From Cantharellus purpuraceus (lineage: Eukaryota; Basidiomycota; Agaricomycetes; Cantharellales; Hydnaceae), in NCBI GenBank assembly GCA_025174535.1, contig JALBUN010000023.1:2170001-2234000 (forward strand): a stretch of DNA of 64,000 nucleotides, given 5' to 3'. Below the pieces are notes generated by a model that did not search any database, had not been told where the DNA came from, and saw nothing but the letters and a program-made list of their open reading frames with translations. Numbering within the stretch: the stretch's first letter is position 1; each line of letters begins with the position of its first letter. The position numbers and the translations under genes are program-made. This document shows positions 30,257 to 40,540 of this stretch, one piece after another.

Positions 30257-30994
30257 ATGTTGTGCTCGGTTAGAAAGCAAGCTATTCATTCATCGTCCTT
30301 ATATTGTGCTAGCATTCGCGTTCACACCTTGAAGGTTTCTGCCAGATGCCAATCAAACGCAGCGACAGGCAAGCAAACAATTTCATGGCCCGAGTATCTC
30401 GCCATCCGCCGGGGAAAGCGAAGATGGGAAATGGTCAGTTGAGCCTCGTAGGCTTCTACTGTAACAGCATTGTTGAAATCATACAGATTGCCACGCTACC
30501 CAGCACGATACTTGCTTTCGGCCTCAGCGCCAACTACTTTGGGTCACTAGAGAGTGATCCTACAAAGCCAATATTTGGTGTTGATCCACTCTACGTGTTT
30601 GGTGCCGCTACAGTCGCATGTGCAGGTATGTTTAGCTCCAAACTTGCATATTATTACTCTGATGTGGAGACACAGGCTTGGGATACCTGTTGGGCCCGAC
30701 CATGGGTAGTGCTGGGTGGAGACTGACCCACCGTCAAATTTTACCTCTCATAGAGTCTCGTGAACGCGATTTCCACAAACACATTGTCCGCAACCGAGTT
30801 GATCCTCGTGCTCAGAGTGCGACTAATCCTGTACCAGATTTTTATGGTGAGACACCTGACCCCGATCCCTTTTAATGGATCTCAATGTATTGTTTTCAGG
30901 CGAAAAGATAGGGTCGTTGCACCAATACCGACAATGGTTAAGAGACCAGTCAAAGTACCGGAAAAAGGCAGCATGGGCGACGGATCCCAAGTAA
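30257..30994 (+). CDS. PAM17: Pam17, presequence translocase-associated motor subunit
   Basis: Mitochondrial inner-membrane component of the TIM23 import motor. Four exons join in frame. The start at 30257 gives MLCSVRKQAIHSSSLYCASI, a basic Ser-rich presequence. It is followed by TISWPEYLAIRRGKRRWEM, ATLPSTILAFGLSANYFGSL, the conserved PTKPIFGVDPLYVFG, a second TM with LGYLLGPTMGSAGWRLTH, and the matrix part RNRVDPRAQSATNPVPDFYG. The last exon is EKIGSLHQYRQWLRDQSKY, ending TDPK with TAA at 30992-30994. Two TM helices as expected. Introns begin about 30433, 30625 and 30850. Earlier non-ATG codons in frame were not used as start. Confidence 0.93.
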
Positions 30995-31476
30995 ATGTAA
31001 CCTTGCTATTTTATGTCCTACAACAAGCGCAGCTACAGACACTGTGTGTTCATACGTAACATGCAGGTAAATGAGTTCAATGGTAAGGGTCTCCGATCAA
31101 GGACGCAAATGGAATGGTGGGCGACTAGCGCAAATCAAAGCGTGTCGCTCATGCACGAAGACGAAGATAAGGATAAAGATAAAGTAGTCGTGGAAAGCCA
31201 TGAACAAATGAGCGACGTGTCGATGAAGTAAGAAGGCCGTTTGTGCTCGGCAGGCAAGATACGTACGGTAAGAGATGAAGATGTTGGTGAACCAAGGAAA
31301 ATGACCGTCCGAGGGCAAATAAATATAGACATATGCAGCGGTGAATTAGAGAGGGAGCCTTTGGATGTTGACAAGTCGAGATCCAAGGTGGTAGAAAGAA
31401 CGAATCGGTAAAGCGAGGGACCGTGGGCAAAATTAATTCTTTGTTGGAAGGCTGACAGCTCCTCAGAGTGGAATTT
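30995..31476. other. Convergent 3' region
   Basis: Between the stop codons of PAM17 (+) and the second SH3 membrane protein (-). A plus-strand frame encodes a short Asp/Lys-rich run at 31155-31185 that looks like simple sequence. No gene supported. Confidence 0.45.
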
Positions 31477-32405
31477 CTAACACTCGACGACACAGAACCG
31501 TGGAACCACGCCCCTTTCCGCAGCTCTCGAGCCCAGGCGCTGAACGAGACACCACTCGTCCTCGTATTCCTCCAATAGCTGGAGCTTCTCCCCCTCGCGA
31601 ATGGCAAGCTCATCGTGTAGCGATGGAGTGAACGTGGACTCGACAAAGACTAGACGTGAGGATTTAGACTTTATGGAATATCTGGGATCCATGCTGGCTG
31701 CCGTGCGAGGGGAAAGCGCGGGAGGCGGGACAGCAACATACACCGGAGGCGGAGAGATTTGCAGGCCTGACGCTGGGGTAACCTTGATGCTGGGAGGGTC
31801 ACCGATGGTCGGTTTCTTCTCGTCGAAAGCTGCGTATATGACCTTGGGCTCATACCCAAGGTTAACCTTGAATTCTGCGGCAGTGCGCTCGCCTGTCAAA
31901 ATGACCTTATTACCTGCCATGAGGGGAATGGCAATGGAGTCATTAGATAGCGTTCTCTTGACGTCCGTGACAGGATCGAATAGGCCAGGGGGCTTGTTGG
32001 ATGCTGAGGGCGTAGTCTGTGCAGCGTCCTTGCTCCTTCGATACACCCATACTCTCCATGCAGCGAAGCCTAGAGGACCTGTTAGATACGACAGGCGGGA
32101 CAAGAAGTAAACATACCAAGGATGAATGCAGATAGCATTATAATGATGCCGACCAAAGCAGCAACCCCGTGGGGGGGTAAAGTAACACCTGGTGGGCCCG
32201 AGTTTGAAGGAGAAGGGCCTGCGGGAAAGGTGGCAGACGAAGGAACGAACGTGGCGGCACCGGCACCAGTGAAGATGGCTGAAGCCGTGGGGGAAACTAG
32301 CGAAGGAGCAGCAGAGTCACGTCTCGGCAGTGAGGCACGCTTGACGAACTGGCGAGCGAGGTTCTGCTCAGCACTGTGACGGATGCGTTGACTGGAAGGA
32401 GCCAT
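31477..32405 (-). CDS. Fus1-like single-pass membrane protein with C-terminal SH3 domain (copy B)
   Basis: Two exons, with an intron at about 32070-32115. The start at 32405 gives MAPSSQRIRHSAEQNLARQ. A Ser/Pro/Ala-rich outer part is followed by a TM helix that is split by the intron and rejoins as IIIMLSAFILGFAAWRVW, then basic YRRSK. A disordered cytosolic linker leads to a C-terminal SH3 domain: VFVESTFTPSLHDELAIREG, LLEEYEDEWCLVQ, ERGVVPRFCVVEC, with TGA/TAA at 31477. The same TM-linker-SH3 order as copy A at 24551-25702, with similar SH3 openings (F-P/T-PSL-DEL), suggests distant paralogs. The outer domain is shorter here. Role in cell fusion or polarity is inference from Fus1. Confidence 0.8.
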
Positions 32406-33342
32406 CGCTGCTGCAAGAGGATGAAGGTCGTAAGGAGAAGTTGAATCTTACAGGAGATGGTATCTTTAATAAGGCAGATCCAGTTTCATAAGCCATCCAG
32501 GGCAGGTCTGATGTGATGAAAGACCGACCGCATTAGTGGAATTCTGGGAGATCCATTATGATTCTTCGAAGAGGGATGACATGGCAGTTAGCGACCGCGT
32601 ATGCTAAGAACCATTACAACACTACACAATAATTCACGTACGGTTGCACTCCAGAAGTAACGGGTTATGCTTGTCCAGAGCTTAAGCCTGACAGGTGTAT
32701 ATATGGCCGTAATACTGTACATGGAGGGCTTCCGAGTGATCAACTGTAATCAACGGTAACCTGTGGCCGATGTCAGGTCTGTTCCGGGCGACAGTCATCA
32801 AAATCCATGTGATTGGGCAGGATGGGACATGTGAGAGCAATCTATCTGTTCCGAGGCCAAAAGCGCTAAACGTTACAGGAATGACAGTGGACTGGCGCTA
32901 GGTCTATGGGCAACTGTTCAACACAGCATGTCTGCTTCTTTTCGTCCCAAGACGAAAAACCTTTGTTATCATTTCTCCCCGGTTACCGTACTCTTCACGT
33001 TGCTCACTCTTGCTGCAGGGGTGCATGATACACGAAGCCTCGACTGAAGAGACCGATGAATAGTATTTATAATAAGCTAGATCTCGTCCCATACAACGGC
33101 TCATCACCATATGATGGGCGGTGGTATAATGCTGAGAGTACAGGCGGTGGTTGGAAAGGAGGATAGAAATAGAGTCGTCTGCGTCCAGAATAGACCTGTG
33201 GATAATAAGCTAATCTAGATGAAACCATCCTGCGCCATCGGGCAGTATAGATAATCGATGACCTTGGCTCACTGGTGTCACCTAGAAGACACACACAGTG
33301 GCCTGCCCGAGGGTATCTTGTGCGAAATCGTCCCCCTTGTCA
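32406..33342. other. 0.9-kb intergenic region
   Basis: Promoter of the SH3 gene and 3' flank of the next. A minus-strand frame at 33067-33294 includes a Tyr/Pro-rich stretch (YYPQVYSGRRRLYFYPPFQP) that could be an exon or chance; I see no family match. Confidence 0.35.
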
Positions 33343-33858
33343 CTATGGATGGTCCTTTATAGGAAAATTTGTCGAGGAGGGGTCCACTGACGACGGCGTC
33401 CAAGTAACCTCTTCCACCCAAACGCTTCCCTCCCCATCCTCCTCAGTTTCACCCTCTACGACGGTTGCTGTGTTCGGCGGACGCGATACCTCACGACCAT
33501 TCTTGCTCTTCTGTCCCCGGGAAACTGTCTGCCATAATCCCTTTATCAATTTCCCAATGTCGGGCAATGGTATGTCATCGTCCTCGGGCGACGACTGTTG
33601 GCCTTCTGCGCAGGACCGACCAAACTGTCGCTGATTCCTCCGCAGCATTTCGGCGCGACCGGCGATGCCAATGGGTGTTTGGCTATTTCGACGTTTCCGT
33701 GACTCGATGCAGGGAAGAGGAGCAAAAGTGATGGTAGATGCTTTCGATTCGCTCAATGTAGATGTAGTGGACATGTCCGAACTAGATTTTGAGCGAAGGA
33801 TGCCAGGCTGGGTTCGTGGGGTAGATGGTGATGCAGCTGCCTGTGATGAGTCTGCCAT
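33343..33858 (-). CDS. Small conserved-looking disordered protein, unknown function
   Basis: Single exon of 171 residues, starting MADSSQAAASPSTPRTQPG and ending KDHP. Ser/Thr-rich N-terminus, then a compact basic motif ITFAPLPCIESRKRRNSQTP and GIAGRAEMLRRNQRQ, an acidic patch (SSPEDDDIPLPD), the segment IGKLIKGLWQTVSRG, and an acidic C-terminus. No catalytic motif or membrane segment. I believe the basic APLP..RKRRNS block recurs in hypothetical proteins of other basidiomycetes, but cannot verify that here. Confidence 0.6.
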   Translation of the reverse strand: MADSSQAAASPSTPRTQPGILRSKSSSDMSTTSTLSESKASTITFAPLPCIESRKRRNSQTPIGIAGRAEMLRRNQRQFGRSCAEGQQSSPEDDDIPLPDIGKLIKGLWQTVSRGQKSKNGREVSRPPNTATVVEGETEEDGEGSVWVEEVTWTPSSVDPSSTNFPIKDHP

Positions 33859-34086
33859 GTGGGTATCGAATGCAGGGAGTGATAAGAACGGGTGCTTGTC
33901 ACGATGAAATAGGTGTTATAAGAGACATCCAGTGCAAGTCGAAACTGTTCTATGCGGTCTCCGAATAGCGGCAAATCGACGGCAGACGCCCATACATGTA
34001 CTGATCTCACGTCACGCTAGTTTTACTCGACAACGTCGGCTCAACATCATACATGCTATATGTTACAAGACATTAAGACACAGTCA

Positions 34087-35139
34087 TCAAGTCGGTGTTG
34101 CAGGCTCATCCGGACCCGTCGTCCCCTTGCCTTTATTTTTGCTTCCCTTTGGTCTGCCGCGCGGTCGTTTCGGTGGTGCTTCTCCAGACTGTGCTGGTTC
34201 ATCAGGCTTGAGACTAGGTACTGTCCGTTTCTTGGAAATGGTGTCGGTAGCCTCGCCGTTTGCGTTCAATCTTCGTCCCCTCAAATACCTAGCAAAGTAT
34301 GCTAATAAGATGTGGGGGTCTGGGTGGCATCCTAATCAGAAGAGCACTCAACGCAGCTGATTTCTCATCCAACATATGTTGAAGACTCGGTAATGGTTCT
34401 TGCCCAAGCTCTTGTCTGAGCTTATCGACCTCGCGTTTCGAAGCCGCATAATCCCCGTCAGTAATCGCTCTGATCTTGGATCGTAGCTCTTCACACCTGC
34501 CGTGGTCTTCATCAGTCGACATTGTATTGACGAGTCTTGACGTCATATGCTCACTCCTTATTGATCGTCGTCTCCAACATGTCAACCTGATTCACAGATA
34601 AGTCTTGAACAAGGGTTGAGCTTTATGACACTTCACCTTATCGCGATCCTCGTTGACCTGGCCGTCAAATTGAAATTGAGATAGGCTCAGATACACCCTC
34701 CAAAAAATTTGTTTACCTCACGCAAGCAATTCAGTAACCTTGCTCTCTCGCTTTCCAGTCTGGAGGTACCGCACCGTATTGGTTAGCCCTTGAATTGGCT
34801 TTTCAAATGTGAGAATTATACCGATTCTTCTGTTCTTTGACATCTTGCAAAGCCTTGCCCTTCTCGTCTAAAGATGCGTGGGCTGACAAAATATGAGCGG
34901 TGTGGACCTGTAGCGTGAGTGCATGTTTTCTACACGAAAGCGCGTCTTAAGCAGGATTTGGAGTTGCGCAAGCGTTACGGTACTTACTTCAGCTCGGCTG
35001 TTTTGGCCAACTGCACAAGGGATCTTGTCCAATCGTCTCCTTGTGCCACCAACGGATTTGTGTATGATTCTTTTGTCACCCGCATCTGAGGAGGAAACTG
35101 CGACCCAGTGGAGGGTCCAGCTTGTGGTGGCTGCGACAT
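34087..35139 (-). CDS. Coiled-coil protein with C-terminal AT-hook, unknown function
   Basis: Multi-exon gene, starting MSQPPQAGPSTGSQFPPQMR. Conserved-looking helix-forming pieces follow: GDDWTRSLVQLAKTAELK, KHALTLQVHTAHILSAHASL, DEKGKALQDVKEQKNR, LESERARLLNCLREVNEDR, then CEELRSKIRAITDGDYAASK and KREVDKLRQELGQEPLP. The C-terminus has a clear AT-hook, KRPRGRPKGSKNKGKG, just before the stop (34087-34089). Long heptad-like helices plus an AT-hook suggest a nuclear, DNA-bound, oligomeric protein of about 200-230 residues. Exon borders near 34290, 34590, 34700 and 34900 are approximate. Confidence 0.65.
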
Positions 35140-35731
35140 GGCCTTGAGAGAGAGTAGGTAGTCGGGGTCTCATGTCTTGTACGGCGGGACCCAGGGTCCG
35201 GCAGTCACGCTAGCACGTGACGATATACTCGGATAAGAACATATGTTTTTTTCAGAACGCTAGTTTCTTACTCGAGTGCGCCGCTCAGGTCGCCTTTACC
35301 ATTATTTCTCTTGTTGGCATGGATGCCAATGACGACCAATCAATCATTTGCCAACCCACAAGGTCAGCGCTATTGTAGGTTCACGTGTCCCCGAGCAGGC
35401 GAGGGGTCTGCCTGAAGGGTCATTTGGACCATGCCCTATCGACTGTGCAAGGTCATATATGGCTCTCGGGGAATCTTGTCCTCAGTTCCGAGGTGGTTCA
35501 TCTCCATTCCTTGGTGCAGGCACCGAGCAACCATCTGATTTCACTGGTTATGCTTGAGTCTTGCCAATTACAAGACGCGTCGCCGAATGCAGCGCAGCCT
35601 TCCTGTGCCTTTTGCAAATCTGACAATCCCCAAAGCCCTGCGCACTTGTTGTATAACACCTGTTATTGCAACGAATTGGTGGGTCTTATGAATGTCCTGG
35701 ACATTGTAAGGCTACAAAACTCCATTATATA
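35140..35731. other. Intergenic region
   Basis: Promoter of the AT-hook gene and 3' flank of the AAA+ gene. Short plus-strand frames here have no recognisable product. Confidence 0.45.
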
Positions 35732-38700
35732 TTAACTCTGAAAATACAACTGTTGAGTCCTTATCATATGAGTTTCTACAACCCGATACAATGACCTAGC
35801 CCCTTCAGCTTCAACAAAATTTACATCCTTGACTGCTCGTTGCACGACCTCTTCTATCTCTGCAGAAGACAGAGGCGTGCTCGTGAACTCCTGATGTGAC
35901 AGTGCTGCTTCAGTCCCAATGGCAAATTTCTCCACTTCAGTGAACGGTAAGAATGGAAGAATGGTGGTAACACGTGACAATAAAGATGCCTTGAACAAGC
36001 TGCAGTGAGTACAGACTACAAACGGAGTGGTATTAAGTTACATACACCAAGGACCTCGGCAATATGCCTGCGGATTGCAGTGGCTAATTGAGTGTATTCG
36101 CTACGAGTAGGTGGGGTGTCTGGGTGTCCCCATTGCTCGACATGCTCGCATATGATCTTCTGGCCTAGGTTCGAAGTCGCTATCCATATGACCTTGGAAG
36201 TATCGGTATGTTTCTTTTGCTCGAGGCTGCAACGTCCTGTACCACACATACGGTCAACTTTGGCTACTCACAAAATAACCTTACTCACCAATATCCCACG
36301 GCAGAAGCAAAGGGTTCAACGACTTTGAGTCGTCCACTTTCTCGATCTCCTACAGTACATATAATAAGCAAATGGAACTTCCGACCAACCTCCGAAGCAA
36401 ATCGGGGAGAACTGACATCGAGAACAACCACACAGCGCTTGCCCTGGTTCCCGACCAAGAATTCACTAAGATCTAAGTGGGGTGAAGCCTGCAGGAGTAG
36501 CAGATGGTCAACTATACGTATATCGCCACCGAAAGGTAGACATACGTCGTCCATTCCTGTGGAAAGACATTGCCACAGATCATGTTGGGAGCGGAGAGCC
36601 GTCATATTAATCGTATGTGTAGGGACATCCAACAAAGAACCGACTAGAGGTCAATGTCACTGTCAGATTTAACCATGCCGATACACATGTGTGCGCACCT
36701 TTCTGAGCCAACATACTCTTGCCATGCCCTGATGCACCACAAAGAAGTATGACAAGCGCGTTTTTTCCCTTCCTCTGCGGTTGCACGCCCAATACACGAT
36801 ACAATTCATCTAGGGCTCTATCTTGGCCAATAATGTCAAACCTTGCCCTAGCAAGAGGCGCAAACGACGACTGCTGCAAGGCTTCTAATGCTGGCTTAGA
36901 GTCTATATCTAGCGACTGTGGTCGGTTAAGATAATACCTATGATGAGAGCTGAGTAAAACTGACACCAAATCGCGGCTAAAACTTACTTCAAAGCGGGAT
37001 TCATGTGCTCCTCCACTTTCTTCGCCAAGCCCGGACTCTGTTGCACAACTCCAGCATGCTCGTTGTCGTCACTGGGAATATCTCGTTTCAACGAGTCGGG
37101 GTCCGCGCCATATTTCAAGAGCGTTTTGACAATCTCGGTCTTGTTCTTCAGTCCTTCATTAGCCACAGTAAACTCCAGCACCCCAGCCCCACTACCCGTT
37201 GTCTCGTTTGCGTATGCTTTCCCAGTGGAAAGCAGCCGTTCTACTTCTGCTGGTTGGTCGGAGGCTATCGCAAACAAGAGTTCCGGACGAGGAGACGGGT
37301 CTGGGGACGGCGTATGAGACAGGACTGCGGCACTCGCGAGTGACGATGGCGAGGACTTCCCAGATGGTTTGGCTAGCAACCCCAATAAGTTTCGAGGGGG
37401 AGAAGATTGCGCCTGATGAACAGCAGAGTCAGAGGGCCGAAATCTACCTGGGGCAATAGTGATATACCCAAATGGAGGTACGTCGCTTACATTTGGAAAC
37501 GTCCCGTCACGTGGATTTGATTCCAGTTGTGGAAGCTTGTTCCAAGATCTAGACCGATAAGAATCGGGTGACTGAATAGGATATACTTACTGTGGACATT
37601 CAGTAAGGAGATCCCACTTACAGATGACGCATTGCGACTGTGTGACAAGGAAGTTTCGACGGTAGACTCTAAGAGCAAGCTTCGAGCATTGGAAGGAGAT
37701 GCATCATCAAAGTTGAACTGGCTAATATCAGCTGAAGCCTAAATAACTATGCATCAACCGCGTCATCCTTGAAATTAAATAAAATGAGGTACCAGAAGCA
37801 TTGAGCCCTCTTTCATCCTTCGAGCCCTTCTTTCGAGTGCACTGCGCAGTTGTTCTGCAGCTGTGGTGGCTCTGTCCAGCGAGAGGGGTGTGTCCGTAGT
37901 TGGGACTATGTCGTCAGATGCAGGGACTCTGGGTATAGGTCTGGCTCTGGGTGAGCGGCCGGTCAGTTCAGAGAGGCTGATGCTTGTAGGTGAGGAAACG
38001 TCATGAACGCTAGCCCCAGATGAAGATGTAGGGGGTGGAGGGAAATTAGACATATCAATGTCAAGAGATCCGGTACGTGAAAGAGTAAGTGGTGAGACGA
38101 AGCCATCATGATCGGAAAGTACAATAGTATGAGGGGTATTGGTAGGAATATGAGTTGTGGATCTGCGGTAAAGCTAAAGCCTTTGTCAGAATCATGTGAT
38201 ACCGGATGCCCCACGCTGACCTCAGTGAAGGTGTCTCGAGCTACTGGCGATGAATCCGATGGACCAGGAGGCACAGAAGGAGGGGGTGAGAAAGATGTTA
38301 CATGTTTTGTAGTAGATGCTGGAAGAAAGTAAAATAAGTTTAGAGGTGAGGTTCTAAGGAACCGTTTGCACCGTCAATTGCTTGTTCAAGGTCACTTGAT
38401 GAGATTGATGTGCGTGATTCTGTCGGAGGGGTCATAGTGGAAGCCTGGAAAATTATTAGCAGCACACAGATGTAATCTCTGAAACGCACCAGTCTTAGCG
38501 GTTTCAACCAGGTGGGTGTTTTGGAAGCAACATGCGGTGTTGGTGACATATGTTCTGGCGGTGGAACATCCATAGCGACGTCCATACTTGCATCATTTTG
38601 AACCAGTGGAGAGTCGGGTTTGGGTGCAGGCTCGTTATCTTGATAAGATGCATACAGGGCGCCAGCAGAAAATGGCGTTAATGGATTTCCAACAGGTGTG

Positions 38701-39544
38701 GCCAGTGATGGGGGAGAAGGAGGGGGTCCGCGCGCCTTAGCAAGCCGGTTTGTCATAAGTGAAGAGCTGGCAGCATCAGCCTGCGAGGGTAATAATCGAG
38801 TTAGAAGGGAAATACACGAGCCAACGTGCCCTTACCAAAGTGAATGGTGGTACGGTCCGCATGGGTCCACTGAGAACAGGAACTTCAAGTTCCTGTGCGT
38901 TGGCCGATGTGACAGAGGTTGGTGTGTGGCCCTCAGACAGAAGGCCGCCCATAGCACCTGGATGTAGCGAAGAGGGTGAAAGACCGGTCTCCTCGGAAAT
39001 CTTCTCTGGAGGCTTGGCACGGCTAGAAACCGACGAGCGTTTGCGATGCTCTGAATGGTAATAAGACAGCGAATAGGATGTAGCCTCAGTGCCGTATGGA
39101 TCGCCTTTGACAGTGACTACAGAGTCGCGGGAAACACCCGATTCTCTGGTATTAACTGTGGATGAAAGGATACGTTTGCGTATCGTAGGGGAATCCACAT
39201 CGGAGGTATCTTCTTCAGTTTCAGAGTTAGTGTCAGAATCATACTGTTCGGCGTAAGTATTTGAATAATGACGCGAATGTCGATTGGTATCGTTGGAGGG
39301 AATCTCTGAAGGTGCAGTTATTCCAGTATCAGTTTCTCCCCATTGGGAGAAAGAGCTTTCGGTTCCGGGCGCGTGTATCACTATCGGTGTACTTTTAGCT
39401 TGATGCAGAAAGCTGCAGTTCTTTGCAAAATAGCATTTCCCCTGTGAATAAAAAGGGCATGGTCTCGCTTTGAAACCACTAGCATGAGAATGATATGAGA
39501 TGGGGGCTGAAGAAACTTACTGCGTATTTTCCACGACGGTTCAT
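35732..39544 (-). CDS. CCCH zinc finger-ankyrin-ClpB/Hsp100-type AAA+ protein (predicted fusion)
   Basis: Read as one gene. Exon 1 is MNRRGKYA; exon 2 gives a CCCH finger, CPFYSQGKCYFAKNCSFLH (C-x7-C-x5-C-x3-H). A long Ser/Pro/Thr-rich disordered region follows over several exons. A 50-nt intron joins SHSRNASS to SPDSYRSRSWNKLPQ, and a further intron leads to NLLGLLAKPSGK. Ankyrin-like repeats come next (PELLFAIASDQPAEVERLL, EIVKTLLKYGADPDSL), then an AAA+ module with RARFDIIGQDRALDELYRVL, Walker A LLCGASGHGKSML, Walker B VVVLDEIEKVDD (restored across an intron), sensor-like VIWIATSNLG and ASLLSRVTTILPFLPF. No ATG precedes the ankyrin part in its own frame, which supports the fusion. ANK plus ClpB-type AAA resembles human CLPB/SKD3. 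The alternative is two adjacent genes. Confidence 0.68.
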
Positions 39545-40540
39545 CGACTTGCATGGGTCATGCAGTCGTGAAGAGCACGTGATGGAAGTTGCAGAAGTCA
39601 ACCTTTGCTTCCGCGGTGCTCAAACAGGATTTACTAGTCGGCGTCTATCCCTAATTTCCATTCGTCACGGTGCACTCACGTGCAGACGACGGTTGGAGAT
39701 TTGGAGCAGTGTACGCTCACTCAAATGTCGTTGATTATACGCTTGCACTGCTGCAGTGGTGCTACTCAGGAATTAGGATATGGCTGAAAACTGTTGATTT
39801 CGTTGTTTGGTATCGCCTCATCTGAGAGCATGGTAGGTAGGTATCCAAAGGCAAACCGTCGGTAACTGATAATTCTTGGCAAGAGGTTATGCAGCGCTGG
39901 TAGATTTAGGGGATAGTCGATAGAAACGCACACTGGGTGAGTCCAGCGTGAACAATGGATATTTGAATGTTGCGGTAGTGGGCCACCGCCAGTGCACCAC
40001 ATCGGATCCGTTGAATTGGACTTGCGCAGTATCCCGAACATCTACCAAAGCGAGAGTCAACAGGCATCACGATATCACAGCACCGTGACCGTTGCTTAGA
40101 GTTCATATGCCACCAAGATGACCACCTCCTTTTGCGATGATAGCGGCACTGAGTCAACGCACCAGGTAGTGGTTACTGCTCAACGTGGGATTCAATCCTC
40201 TTAGTTTCGCAATATAAGCCATTCTAGTCATGGGCGCTACATGATATGAACTGTTTCGGTTGATTGAGAATATGGCTTCAACCTTTAATAGCGATTGCAT
40301 GGGAGATCCTTTGCGACTAGCTCATGGCAGCTTGTCTTTACAGGCGCGATCGCGCAGAGTCCGCAGTTGTGATTCTTAATATAATATATTGAGCTACCTC
40401 CAGGCATGCATGCTGTATGCATGTATGCTTTGATGATACAAACCAAATCGGCGTGTACATTAGTTAAGTGCAAGTGCCAGTGTGACGTTGATAAACCCAA
40501 AGCCAAGTCCTCCCATTGGACAGTGAATCCAAGAACTAGA
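39545..40540. other. 1-kb intergenic region
   Basis: Upstream of the CCCH-AAA gene and downstream of the RING gene. Contains a short GCATG/TATGCATG-rich palindromic patch at about 40403-40426. No coding similarity seen. Confidence 0.45.

Noticed and set aside
37487..37560. Hsp70/actin-like IGLDLGT motif in a minus frame
   Set aside because: It lies across an intron/exon border in the wrong frame and is a chance match; the neighbouring frame continues the fusion gene.
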